A program made the position numbers and the translations under genes. 33,375 nucleotides of DNA. It comes from an uncultured Collinsella sp. (GTDB taxonomy: Bacteria > Actinomycetota > Coriobacteriia > Coriobacteriales > Coriobacteriaceae). Location: contig CABRIB010000008.1 in assembly GCA_902470915.1 (NCBI GenBank), forward strand, positions 1-33,375, given 5' to 3'. Of the stretch, positions 7,442 to 15,062 are shown piece after piece. Each line of letters starts with the position of its first letter. Positions within the stretch are counted from its first letter, which is position 1. The notes under the pieces were generated by a model. That model had not been told where the DNA came from. It was given only the letters and a program-made list of their open reading frames with translations, and searched no databases.

Positions 7442-7458
7442 ATACGTATATAACGTCT
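7442..7458. promoter_or_regulatory. Putative regulator-2 operator (autoregulatory)
   Basis: ATACGTATATAACGTCT, close to an ACGT-centred palindrome, lies 36-52 bp upstream of the regulator-2 start. The ATAACGT half-site recurs at 13593-13609 and 14868-14883 upstream of the PTS operon and the EamA permease. Confidence 0.5.
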
Positions 7459-7497
7459 AGTTTCATGTTACCTCATATTGATAAAACGATACACCCT

Positions 7498-7532
7498 CCT
7501 TACCAAAAAGCGACAGCTTCATTTTGGTAGGT
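7498..7532. repeat. 35-nt palindromic repeat, copy 1
   Basis: A divergent copy of a 35-nt element whose ends are inverted (ACCTRCCA...TGGYAGGT). Like copy 2 at 9634 it is followed on the plus strand by TTTATCTG. The shared flank shows that the two copies have a common origin. Confidence 0.7.
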
Positions 7533-7551
7533 TTTATCTGGGCAAACGAAG

Positions 7552-7583
7552 GCCTCCCGAAAGCAGCGAGGCTTTCGGGAGGC
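7552..7583 (-). terminator. Terminator-like hairpin after the YitT-family gene
   Basis: A perfect 13-bp stem (7552-7564 with 7571-7583) with a 6-nt loop lies about 45 bp after the stop codon. On the minus strand it is followed by CTTCGTTTG, a weak T-rich run. Confidence 0.6.
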
Positions 7584-7626
7584 TCAAGCGGACAGGATTG
7601 CGCCAGGCCGGCAAAATGCCGGTACC

Positions 7627-8634
7627 CTACTTGCCGTCGTCCTGCTGCAGGCTGTCCTGCTCGCTGAGGCGCGCCTGCCTGCTGGCCATGCGCGCGGGCT
7701 TGTCGGGATCGGGTACGGCCGTGGGCATGGGCTCGTCGACATGACCGCCCCACCAGCCGCCCACAAAGTTGAGCGTGTGGAACACATTGATCACGGCGCC
7801 GGGATCAATGTCACACACCAGCTTGATAATGTCCTGACTCTCGTAGGTCGAGACAACGGCGTGCAGCAGATACATCTTTTCGCGGCTGTATCCGCCGATG
7901 ACCTCGGCACAGCTAATGCCATGCTGAAAATGGTCAACATAGGCGGTCATGACCTCGTCTGCCTTACGCGTCGTGATCTGCAGCGTCACGCGGTCGTAAC
8001 GACGATAGAAACTGTCGATGGTCTTGGTCGAAATAAACTGGAACACGATGGAGTACGCCGCCTTGTCCCAGCCAAACATAAAGCCAAAGATCGCCAGGAT
8101 AAAGCAGTTGAAACCAAAGATGACGCCCCAGATGGTCTTGCCCGTGTGGTTGGAAACCCACAGCGCGATAAAGTCGGTGCCGCCAGTGGATGCGCCGGAC
8201 TTAAGCGCGATGGCAGCGCCCAGACCCGAGACCACGCCGCCAAAAATGATGAGCATGATCTTGTCGCCCAAAAACGGCGCGAAGTGAAAGACGTTGAGGA
8301 ACAGCGATGAGAGCACAACCTGCATCATCGAGAAGATGACGAAGCGCTTGCTAATGCCGCTCCAACATAGGAGCGCCACGGGGATGTTGAGCGCGAGCAT
8401 ACCGAGCGAGATGTCGATATGAACGCCGCCGAGCGAGGTAACGCGATCGAGCAGGACAGCGACGCCGGTGAGGCCGCTCGGAAGCAGGTCGGCGGGCCGA
8501 ATGAATGCCTGGATCAGAAATGTCTGGAGAACGGCGGAAATTGTGACCGCCACTGCAGTAATGGCGCGGCGGACGATGGTGAGACGGCCGAGCACGAGCA
8601 CGCGGTCCGTGAGCTGATTGATGGCGTTCGCCAC
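7627..8634 (-). CDS. YitT-family membrane protein (DUF161 + DUF2179)
   Basis: The family's function is unknown. The 335 residues have five to six hydrophobic segments in the N-terminal two thirds (about 20-200), with the family-typical GLTGVAVLLD and SGASTGGTDFIALWVS stretches. A soluble C-terminal domain of DUF2179 type follows (about 215-290: VMTAYVDHFQHGISCAEVIG). A charged tail of about 40 residues ends the protein. The start is a GTG at 8632-8634, chosen because AAGGGAG lies five bases upstream. The gene has no evident link to the sugar genes around it and ends in a hairpin. Confidence 0.85.
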   Translation of the reverse strand: MANAINQLTDRVLVLGRLTIVRRAITAVAVTISAVLQTFLIQAFIRPADLLPSGLTGVAVLLDRVTSLGGVHIDISLGMLALNIPVALLCWSGISKRFVIFSMMQVVLSSLFLNVFHFAPFLGDKIMLIIFGGVVSGLGAAIALKSGASTGGTDFIALWVSNHTGKTIWGVIFGFNCFILAIFGFMFGWDKAAYSIVFQFISTKTIDSFYRRYDRVTLQITTRKADEVMTAYVDHFQHGISCAEVIGGYSREKMYLLHAVVSTYESQDIIKLVCDIDPGAVINVFHTLNFVGGWWGGHVDEPMPTAVPDPDKPARMASRQARLSEQDSLQQDDGK

Positions 8635-8773
8635 GTAGGCTCCCTTCGAAGGCAGATGTGGTTGTGGGGCATGCCCGCGATTGCAGCATGGAGCATACGG
8701 GGGCGCTTCAATTCACCCTCCCTCGACAACCAAAGCGGGACCAGCAACCCCCACGACCAAAGGCCCAAATTAC

Positions 8774-8892
8774 AAGTGAGTAGACTTTTTACGATCTGCC
8801 GAGCACACCCAAAACCGCCACCCCTGTGACCTGCGGTTTTACAAAGGAAGATATGCATTGTGCTCGACCTGCGCCAAAAAGTCTACTCACTT
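8774..8892. repeat. 119-bp nested inverted-repeat element
   Basis: Three nested inverted repeats share a centre. The outer arms are 17 bp and perfect (AAGTGAGTAGACTTTTT at 8774-8790, complement at 8876-8892). The middle arms are GAGCACA/TGTGCTC (8801-8807 with 8859-8865). The inner arms are AAAACCGC/GCGGTTTT (8811-8818 with 8833-8840). The element fills the gap between the HAD gene and the YitT gene and is AT-richer than its surroundings. The perfect terminal arms suggest a MITE-like element or a structured transcript; no target duplication is evident. Elsewhere in the 8635-8989 gap I see nothing coding. Confidence 0.7.
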
Positions 8893-8989
8893 AGCCCGAA
8901 TCGAAGCCAAACGGATCAAAATAGAAACCAAATTGAGCCAATCCACCGCAAAAAACGTTTGAACCCGTGCTTCTCGCGGCGGATTGACA

Positions 8990-9619
8990 CTACAAAGCGG
9001 CCAAAATGTCGGTCAGATTATCGATAACGGCATCGGCTCGCGATTGATCGAGGTTAACGCCCTCGTGCGGACGCAGGGCCAGGACGTGGGCACCGGCTCG
9101 CTTGCCGGCCTCGATGCCCATGGGCGAGTCCTCGATCACCAGGCACTCGGCGGGCTCCACGCCCAGCGTTTCCATGGCGCGCAGGTAGATCTCGGGGTCG
9201 GGCTTAAACGCACTGCACTCGTGGCCGCTGATGGTGTAATCCAGCACATCGGCAATGCCAGCGATCTCCACCAGCTCGTCAATCAACTCGCGATAGGACG
9301 AGCTCGCGATGGCGCACTTCACGCCGCGCTCGTGCAGCTCACGCATCACCGGCTCCGTCTGCTCGTTGAGCAGCTCGGCATACGGAACGGGATGGTCCGG
9401 GCTATAGACCTGCTTGTACTCCACGCGCAGACGCTCGCGCAGCTCAACATCGTCGGGCACCAGCGCCTCCCAAATGGCAGGCTCGTTAGACCCCGAAAGA
9501 TCGGGGATCTCGTCAAAGTGGAAGCCCTTCTCCTCCATAAACGCCACGCGACGACGGTTGTAGAACCACTCGGTATCGACCAGCACGCCGTCCATGTCAA
9601 ACAGCACTGCCTTGATCAT
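8990..9619 (-). CDS. HAD-superfamily phosphatase, beta-phosphoglucomutase-like
   Basis: Members of this subfamily hydrolyse or isomerise small phosphorylated sugars in the cytoplasm. The 209 residues carry the HAD motifs: FDMDGV with nucleophile Asp8 and Asp10, a cap domain (about 15-85), motif II Ser in AIASSS, the motif III Lys in FKPDPEIYL, and the Mg-binding acidic pair in VIEDSPMGIEAG. The start at MIKAVLF is chosen because GGAGG lies eight bases before this ATG; an ATG two codons earlier is too close to it. A longer frame would read through the 35-nt repeat. Its position just beyond the PTS-deglycase operon terminator suggests, but does not prove, a role in clearing sugar phosphates. 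Confidence 0.88.
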   Translation of the reverse strand: MIKAVLFDMDGVLVDTEWFYNRRRVAFMEEKGFHFDEIPDLSGSNEPAIWEALVPDDVELRERLRVEYKQVYSPDHPVPYAELLNEQTEPVMRELHERGVKCAIASSSYRELIDELVEIAGIADVLDYTISGHECSAFKPDPEIYLRAMETLGVEPAECLVIEDSPMGIEAGKRAGAHVLALRPHEGVNLDQSRADAVIDNLTDILAAL

Positions 9620-9633
9620 ACGCATCTCCTCCC

Positions 9634-9668
9634 ACCTGCCAAAAAGGGACAGGTTTATTTTGGTAGGT
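9634..9668. repeat. 35-nt palindromic repeat, copy 2
   Basis: This copy has inverted ends ACCTGCCA...TGGTAGGT and lies immediately upstream of the HAD gene's ribosome-binding site, so it is in that gene's 5' leader. Its interior is inverted relative to copy 3 at 17122. Confidence 0.75.
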
Positions 9669-9713
9669 TTTATCTGAGGTTTTGTGGCGCGACGGATACG
9701 CCCTCCCCAGAGC

Positions 9714-9748
9714 AAAAAAGGGGACGGGGCGCAAACCCCATCCCCTTT
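9714..9748 (-). terminator. Intrinsic terminator of the PTS-deglycase 2 operon
   Basis: AAAGGGGA-GGGG pairs with CCCC-TCCCCTTT (9717-9729 with 9736-9748, one A/C mismatch). On the minus strand the stem is followed by six T residues. It lies about 32 bp after the deglycase-2 stop. Confidence 0.88.
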
Positions 9749-9779
9749 CAATCAACCCGTAAGGTTTACTTACTTGTGA

Positions 9780-10763
9780 TTAGTAGGAAAGCTTCCACAT
9801 GTAGCGACGCATGGTCAGCGGGTGCTGACGGGCCTCGGCGATCTGGTTGCCGTACTCGCGCATAACGGCGAGGTGCAGCAGCGGGTTGAAGTAGGTGACG
9901 ACGCTCGCGGGCACGGCGTCAGCCAGGCCGTAGTCCTTGGAGTCGATCAGAGCGACCTTGGCGCCCATGCGCTCAAGGAAGGTGAGGGCGCGGGCGTCCA
10001 TCGGACGGGTGGCGCCATCGGACATGAAGAAGACGTAGGGCTTACCCTCGGTGGAAACCTCGAACGGGCCGTGGAAGTACTCGCCGGTGTTGTAGGCGGC
10101 GGCGTCGATCCACTGCATCTCGGTGAACAGGAAGGCGGCGTGAGAATAAGCCATCTTCTCGGAGGCACCGGAAGCCATGAAGTAGATCATCTTGTCGTCC
10201 TTGAAGTCCTCAGCGAACTTCTTGGCGAGCTTCTTGCAGTGCTGAGCGGCGTTCTCGCACAGGTCGAAGATGTTGGTGAGGCCGGTGATCATATCCTCGT
10301 AGTGATCATAGCCCTCGGTCTGCTGAAGGATCTCGAGAGCGAGAGCGATGGCGTAGCCAGGCTTCTCGGCCTTGGCGGCATAGTTGGCGTGGAAGCCGTG
10401 GACGATGACGTGGTCGGCGTCGACGGTCAGAGCGGAGCCAGCCTTGTTGGTGAGGGAGACGACCGGGCAGTTGTGCTTCTTGGCGGTCTTGTTGGCCTCG
10501 ACGGTCTCGGGCGTGGAGCCACCGAGGGAGCAGGTGATCACGAAGGTGTGCTCGTTGACCCAGGAAGGCGTGTCGTAGTTGAACTCGTTAGCGGTGAAGA
10601 TCTGAACGTTCAGCTTGTCCGTGTTGTTGGCCAGGAAGTACTTGGCGGGGTAAAGGTCGGACATGGAAGCACCGCAGCCGACGAAGGCGACGCTGTGGAT
10701 CTCGTGGTTGGACAGGACGTCAGCGACGATCTGCTTAGGGAGGTTAAGGTCGATCTCGTACAT
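9780..10763 (-). CDS. SIS-domain fructosamine-6-phosphate deglycase-like protein (paralogue 2, PTS operon)
   Basis: The predicted role is cleavage of the phosphorylated Amadori compound delivered by the PTS encoded just upstream. The 327 residues comprise two SIS domains. SLGGSTPETVE (79-89) is the phosphosugar-binding loop. Glu215 (FTEMQWID) and His231 (TGEYFHGPFE) keep the 16-residue Glu/His spacing of FraB-type deglycases. The protein ends MRRYMWKLSY. The start at 10763 has AAGGA nine bases upstream; the ATG three codons earlier directly touches that site and is unlikely. The gene is last in the IIAB-IIC-IID-deglycase operon, separated from IID by about 200 bp holding a hairpin, and followed by a clear terminator. 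Salmonella gfr-type loci pair a mannose-family PTS with such enzymes in the same way. Confidence 0.85.
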   Translation of the reverse strand: MYEIDLNLPKQIVADVLSNHEIHSVAFVGCGASMSDLYPAKYFLANNTDKLNVQIFTANEFNYDTPSWVNEHTFVITCSLGGSTPETVEANKTAKKHNCPVVSLTNKAGSALTVDADHVIVHGFHANYAAKAEKPGYAIALALEILQQTEGYDHYEDMITGLTNIFDLCENAAQHCKKLAKKFAEDFKDDKMIYFMASGASEKMAYSHAAFLFTEMQWIDAAAYNTGEYFHGPFEVSTEGKPYVFFMSDGATRPMDARALTFLERMGAKVALIDSKDYGLADAVPASVVTYFNPLLHLAVMREYGNQIAEARQHPLTMRRYMWKLSY

Positions 10764-10896
10764 CTGACACATTCCTTTCGATTTTTGCGGCGCCACATTG
10801 CCGGACGCTCGCAGGGTTACCGTAGTTTGGACCGAATCGCCGGCCCGTTGAGGATGCGACAAAGGGGCTGTCCCATTGTCACGCATAGGGATGGAA

Positions 10897-10927
10897 GCCT
10901 GCCTGGGGTATGGGATGCCAGGCAGGC
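10897..10927 (-). other. Intercistronic hairpin between IID and deglycase 2
   Basis: A perfect 10-bp stem, GCCTGCCTGG (10897-10906) with CCAGGCAGGC (10918-10927), lies 35 bp after the IID stop. There is no T-tract. It may act as an attenuator or mRNA-stabilising stem that sets unequal expression of transporter and enzyme. Confidence 0.5.
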
Positions 10928-10961
10928 CCCCGGGGGAAAGCGGTTAGGCGCTTGGCCGCGA

Positions 10962-11795
10962 CTAGGCCAGGATGCCGGCCGCGGAGAGGGCGATGCCGCC
11001 CACGATGGCGATCACGAGAAGCCAACCGGTGTTGACGTTCTTCTTGATGAGCCAGTACATAAGGCCGGTGAGGCCAAGGGAAATCATCTGGGGCATCATG
11101 CCGTCCAGGATGTCCTGGATAACGACGGTGCCCTCAGCGAACTGCAGCGGGGTGGTGGCGCCAATCAGCGTAGCGATCATGCCGCCCACGGACATAAGAC
11201 CCACGATGCCGCAGACATACATGAGCTTCTCCATGAGGTCGCCGCCCTGAAGCTTGCTCAGGTACTCGTGGCCGCCCTGATAGCCCATCTTGGCTGCGAA
11301 CCAGGTGATCAGCACAGAGGGGACGATGGAGATGAGCATGGCCAGGATCGGGCCCATGATGGAGCCCTGCTGAGCCAGCTGAACGCCCAGGCCAAAGGCG
11401 ATAACGCGGATGGTGCCCTGGAAGAAGGAGTCACCGATGCCGGAAAGCGGACCCATAAGGGAGGTCTTGACCGCGTTGATCGAATCGGGATCGAAGTTTT
11501 CGGGATCCCTGGCGTACTCCTCCTCCATGGAGGCGGTGAGGCCTAGGATGAAGGCGCTCGTCTGCGGGGTGCAGTTGTAGAACGCCATGTGACGGTGGTA
11601 AGCCTCTTTCTTAGCAGCAAGCTGCTTGGGGTCGGACTCATCCGGATAGAGGCGATCGAGCGTGGGAACCATACCGTAGAGGAAGCCCATGTTCATCTGA
11701 CGCTCGTAGTTCCAAGAGGCCTGGATGGCCCAGGAGCGCCAGAAGAACTGGCTGACCTTCTTGTTCAGGGACACGTCCTTGGTTGCGGTTGCCAT
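10962..11795 (-). CDS. PTS system mannose-family IID component
   Basis: With IIC, IID forms the membrane channel of mannose-family PTS transporters. The 277 residues show the family's conserved start (FFWRSWAIQASWNYERQMNMG, about 17-37), the long soluble part including SLMGPLSGIGDSFFQGTIR, and C-terminal hydrophobic segments (about 140-180, 200-235, 250-277). The start at 11795 is set by AAGGAGG eight bases upstream; the frame is open further 5' but overlaps IIC there. The IIC stop is only 13 bp away. The specificity of this family cannot be read from IID; the fructosamine assignment comes from the deglycase downstream. Confidence 0.92.
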   Translation of the reverse strand: MATATKDVSLNKKVSQFFWRSWAIQASWNYERQMNMGFLYGMVPTLDRLYPDESDPKQLAAKKEAYHRHMAFYNCTPQTSAFILGLTASMEEEYARDPENFDPDSINAVKTSLMGPLSGIGDSFFQGTIRVIAFGLGVQLAQQGSIMGPILAMLISIVPSVLITWFAAKMGYQGGHEYLSKLQGGDLMEKLMYVCGIVGLMSVGGMIATLIGATTPLQFAEGTVVIQDILDGMMPQMISLGLTGLMYWLIKKNVNTGWLLVIAIVGGIALSAAGILA

Positions 11796-11808
11796 AGTGT
11801 GTTCCTCC

Positions 11809-12603
11809 TTAGTCTTCGTCGTCTTCGAGCGGATCGTAGTCGGAATCGACACCGGCGGCTGCATGGGAACCGTTGAACTTGAAGCCCATGAAGACGACAG
11901 CCAGGCACACACCGATCAGAGCGACCGCGATGACGGACAGGTTGAGGTAAGCGGCGAGCAGGAAACCGATGAACAGGAACGGAGTCATACCCTTCTTGAT
12001 CATCATGGTGAGCAGCAGGGCCAAGCCGTAGGCGGTCATGATCTTGGTCGAAACGTTAAGACCAGTGGACAGCCACTCGGGAACCATGTTGACGATGGCC
12101 TGAACCAGGTCGGTGCCAACAAAGACGGCGAGGAAGATCGGCAGGAAGTACATGACGGCGTACAGACCGGAGCCGGCGCAGATGTGCATACGGTAGGCGG
12201 TCTTGAACTTTCCGTTATCGATCGCGCTATCTGCCACATGGGTGAGGGCGGCGATGATGGAACGGAACACGATGCCGAGGAGCTGACCCAGGACGGCGAC
12301 CGGGATGGCGATCGTCATGGCGGTCTCGGCGGAAGCATCGGTCAGGCACGCAAAGGCAGCGGCCACGATGCCGCCCAGGACCATATCGGGCGGAACGGCG
12401 GCGCCGACCTGCACCAGGCCCATGGACACGAGCTCGACGGCGGCACCGACGGCAAGGCCGGTGGGCACATCGCCCAGCAGCAGACCGACGAGCGTAGCGC
12501 CAACGAGGGGCTGCTCGAAGTTAAGACGACCGAGCAGGCGGGAGTCCCACATGCAGAACACGCCGACGAGGCCGACGAGCACCGCACTGATGAACGTATT
12601 CAT
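11809..12603 (-). CDS. PTS system mannose/sorbose-family IIC component
   Basis: This is the substrate-translocating membrane subunit. The 264 residues are strongly hydrophobic, with about seven to eight segments. They begin MNTFISAVLVGLVGVFCMWD and include the family stretch FEQPLVGATLVGLLLGDVPT and the GAAVELVSMGLVQVGAAVPPD segment typical of Man/Sor IIC proteins. The C-terminus is acidic (DSDYDPLEDDED). AAGGAG lies six bases before the ATG. It is the second gene of the operon, 36 bp after IIAB. Confidence 0.93.
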   Translation of the reverse strand: MNTFISAVLVGLVGVFCMWDSRLLGRLNFEQPLVGATLVGLLLGDVPTGLAVGAAVELVSMGLVQVGAAVPPDMVLGGIVAAAFACLTDASAETAMTIAIPVAVLGQLLGIVFRSIIAALTHVADSAIDNGKFKTAYRMHICAGSGLYAVMYFLPIFLAVFVGTDLVQAIVNMVPEWLSTGLNVSTKIMTAYGLALLLTMMIKKGMTPFLFIGFLLAAYLNLSVIAVALIGVCLAVVFMGFKFNGSHAAAGVDSDYDPLEDDED

Positions 12604-12639
12604 ACCCTTCTCCTTTCAGTCAGGCAAAAGCCTGGTTGA

Positions 12640-13563
12640 TTACAGCTTGGCGTCGATGTCGACGCTCTGATACGTGGGGGTCTGCTGGACGTAGAGCTTG
12701 ATGCCCATGTCGAGCAGCTGGTTGACGTCGGCCTTCTGGGTGGCGTCGAGGAAGACGGAGCTGTCCTTGCCGCCGACCTGATCGGCACCGTCGTGGTTGG
12801 CGGTGGCGCCCAGGTTGATGGCGTCGAGCTTGTAGCCCTGGCAGAACTGCAGCATCTCGGCAGTGTTGCCAAAGACGAACATGACGCGCTCGCCGAGGGT
12901 GTTAAGCTTGTCCATCTTGGCGAGGGCACGCTCGACGGTGAAGACGTTCAGGCGCACGCCCTGGGGCTTGGCCAGCTTAAGAGCGCCCTTCTTGATGTCA
13001 TCGTTGGCGGCGGCGTTGTCGACGACGATGATGCGCTCGGCCTGGACCTTGGTGGTCCAGGTAAAGACGACCTGGCCGTGCAGCAGGCGGTAGTCAAGAC
13101 GCGCGAGCACGATCTTGGCGGGGCCGGAGCTGTGACGGGGTGCCTTGGCCTTCTTAGTGGGGGCCGCGGCAGCCTCGACCGGTGCGTTAGGGTTGGTCAG
13201 ACCGGTGCGGGCCTCGTTGATGAGGGCCGCGAGCTCGGCACCCTTGATGGGGGCGGGGCTCATAGCGAGCGTCAGTGCCAGCGGAATGTTGAAACCGCTT
13301 ACAACCGTGAACTTCGTGCCGTTCTTGGAAAGCTCGACCATGTTGTTGTTGACCGAGCTGCCGAGCATATCGGTCAGCACATAGACGGTGTCGTCCGCGT
13401 TGAACGTGGCGATCATAGCCTCAACCTTATTGGTGATGGGCTCCTTGTCGTCACGAGCAAGCGACACGACGTGGACGTTCGACACGTCGCCGAGAACCAT
13501 CTCGAGCGTGTCTTTAGCGCCTGCGGCCAGGCCGCCATGAGATGCGAGAATGATCTGATTCAT
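12640..13563 (-). CDS. PTS system mannose-family IIAB fusion
   Basis: This cytoplasmic protein passes phosphate from HPr through IIA and IIB to the incoming sugar. The 307 residues join an IIA domain (1-125) with phospho-accepting His9 in LASHGG, an Ala/Pro/Lys-rich linker (about 125-148), and an IIB domain (149-307) with phospho-accepting His162 in LLHGQVVFTW. The usual IIB motif ARIDDRLIHGQV here reads ARLDYRLLHGQV, so the second Asp is replaced by Tyr. The domain order is that of E. coli ManX. It is the first gene of the operon, with AAAGGAGGAGG upstream and AT-rich repeat sites in the promoter. The operon thus supplies a complete mannose-family permease. Confidence 0.93.
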   Translation of the reverse strand: MNQIILASHGGLAAGAKDTLEMVLGDVSNVHVVSLARDDKEPITNKVEAMIATFNADDTVYVLTDMLGSSVNNNMVELSKNGTKFTVVSGFNIPLALTLAMSPAPIKGAELAALINEARTGLTNPNAPVEAAAAPTKKAKAPRHSSGPAKIVLARLDYRLLHGQVVFTWTTKVQAERIIVVDNAAANDDIKKGALKLAKPQGVRLNVFTVERALAKMDKLNTLGERVMFVFGNTAEMLQFCQGYKLDAINLGATANHDGADQVGGKDSSVFLDATQKADVNQLLDMGIKLYVQQTPTYQSVDIDAKL

Positions 13564-13592
13564 CTTGCCTCCTCCTTTTCGTTATGGTCATT

Positions 13593-13631
13593 ATAACGTC
13601 TTATACGTTGCTTATATTGCTAATTAGTATA
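13593..13631 (-). promoter_or_regulatory. PTS operon promoter (-10) and putative regulator-2 operator
   Basis: TATACT (13626-13631, minus strand) is a plausible -10; no good -35 is seen. The site ATAACGTCTTATACGTT (13593-13609, plus-strand reading) would then cover about +10 to +26, a roadblock position. The same half-sites precede the EamA gene and regulator 2. The 13632-13745 stretch up to the EamA stop holds no gene. Confidence 0.5.
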
Positions 13632-13745
13632 AAGACCGTTCGCGGGTGAAAATCGACCGTTGACGGGTTTAACGTACTTGAAACGTTGGAGCCGGGCAGG
13701 CCGGCGCTGGCTGGATAACCCCAGATCAGACGCCTCGCCAATCCC

Positions 13746-14828
13746 CTATCGCACAAAGTACCAGGGGCTTTCCTGCACGGTGGGCTCCAGCGCGATGCCG
13801 GTGCGCTCCTTAAACAGATCCATGTCCTGAGATTTTTCGGTCCACCACGCGTTGGGCTTAAAGGTCATGCTCTCAATGACATGACCGACAAACACACTGT
13901 TGCGCAGCTTGGAGAAGTCGGTGTTCATAATCAGGATGGACGCGAGCACCAGCACGATGCCCAGGACTTTGATCGCGCCGGCGGGCTCGGCGTAGACACC
14001 AATGCCCAGCAGTACGGTGACGACCGTCTCGAATGACATTACGACGGGAACTTTCGACGTCTCGAGCCCCATGGACAGACCCTGCATATATAAGATGTAG
14101 GCCACAGCTGTGGGGATGAGTCCAAAGCCAAGGAACAGCAGCAGCAGCTGTGGCGACATTGCCGCGGCGACATCCGGCCACGGAGCCGCGATAGCCGCCA
14201 TAACCGCACCGCCAAAAACAAAGCCCCAAAACGTGACAGCCAGCGGGTGGACTGTCTTGGTTGCTATCCGGCTAAACACCGCGAGCGACGCACCACAAAG
14301 GCCTGCAATCACGCCCGACGTGACGCCCCAAACCGAAAAATGGAAACCGGAAAGGTCGCCATTGGTCACTGCAAGCACGCAGCCAACGATGTTAAAGACA
14401 ATGGCAACGAGCTTGTTGGGGGTCACGTCCTCGCGATAAAGCACGCGGCCGAGCACGACACCAAACACCGGCGAGGTGTAGAGCAGCACCGAGGCCGTGG
14501 ACATGCCGACCTCGCCCATGCACTCGTAATAGCAGGTGTTGGCGGCGGCCAGACCGACGATACCGACAAGCGCGCAGGGGACGAGCTCTTTGGGGCTTGC
14601 CTTGAACAGGGCCAGCGGACCCTGAGCCACGGTAGACCCCTCACCCGGACGGCAGCCCATAATCATCAGGACCGGTGCCAAGATAAGCGCTCCGACCAAC
14701 AAGCGAAAGGCAGCCATGCTCTGGGACGAAACGCCCATGGCCGAGATGCCGTTTACAAAGATTCCGATGCTGCCCCACATAAGCGCGGCGACCAGCACCA
14801 GCACATAGCCCAGATTGCTTTTCTTCAA
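13746..14828 (-). CDS. EamA/DMT-family permease with extended C-terminal tail
   Basis: EamA proteins are ten-helix transporters, often exporters of amino acids or related metabolites. The 360 residues contain two EamA repeats (about 8-150 and 165-300), each starting with a helix pattern such as VLVLVAALMWGSIGIFVNG and ending in glycine-rich helices. A soluble tail of about 50-55 residues follows (ending QESPWYFVR), which is unusual for the family. The start is taken as TTG at 14826-14828, with GAGGAGG five bases upstream; the more upstream ATG has no ribosome-binding site and lies next to the operator. It precedes the PTS operon's transcription unit on the opposite side of its promoter, on the same strand, and shares the putative operator. 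Export of the amine released by deglycation is one possible role. Confidence 0.83.
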   Translation of the reverse strand: MKKSNLGYVLVLVAALMWGSIGIFVNGISAMGVSSQSMAAFRLLVGALILAPVLMIMGCRPGEGSTVAQGPLALFKASPKELVPCALVGIVGLAAANTCYYECMGEVGMSTASVLLYTSPVFGVVLGRVLYREDVTPNKLVAIVFNIVGCVLAVTNGDLSGFHFSVWGVTSGVIAGLCGASLAVFSRIATKTVHPLAVTFWGFVFGGAVMAAIAAPWPDVAAAMSPQLLLLFLGFGLIPTAVAYILYMQGLSMGLETSKVPVVMSFETVVTVLLGIGVYAEPAGAIKVLGIVLVLASILIMNTDFSKLRNSVFVGHVIESMTFKPNAWWTEKSQDMDLFKERTGIALEPTVQESPWYFVR

Positions 14829-14867
14829 CGCAGCCTCCTCGGTATTGTTTCCAATATGTTTCACACT

Positions 14868-14883
14868 ACGTTATAGTCGTTAT
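14868..14883. promoter_or_regulatory. Putative regulator-2 operator before the EamA permease
   Basis: ACGTTATAGTCGTTAT (plus strand) contains two ATAACG half-sites on the minus strand in tandem. It aligns with the site in front of the PTS operon at most positions without gaps. It lies 40-55 bp upstream of the TTG start. Confidence 0.5.
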
Positions 14884-14945
14884 ATACATTTTTCAAGACA
14901 CAAATCGCCGAACGGAAAAATCTGCTCGCCCACACACTCATTGGG

Positions 14946-14973
14946 TAGTCATTGGGGACGTCCCCAACGACTA
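14946..14973. repeat. Palindromic REP-like repeat (GTCRTTGGGGACGT family)
   Basis: A 28-bp near-perfect palindrome, TAGTCATTGGGGAC plus its complement with one mismatch, is followed by a partial further arm (ACTGTCCCCAACT). It is the same core motif as at 6367-6455. It lies in the gap between EamA and deglycase 3. Confidence 0.75.
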
Positions 14974-15062
14974 GGACTGTCCCCAACTGCCGGCAGAAAA
15001 GGAACGCCCCCAAGTGCCACATCTGGACCAAGGCGACGCCGATGCTTTGGCAGCGTCAGCGA

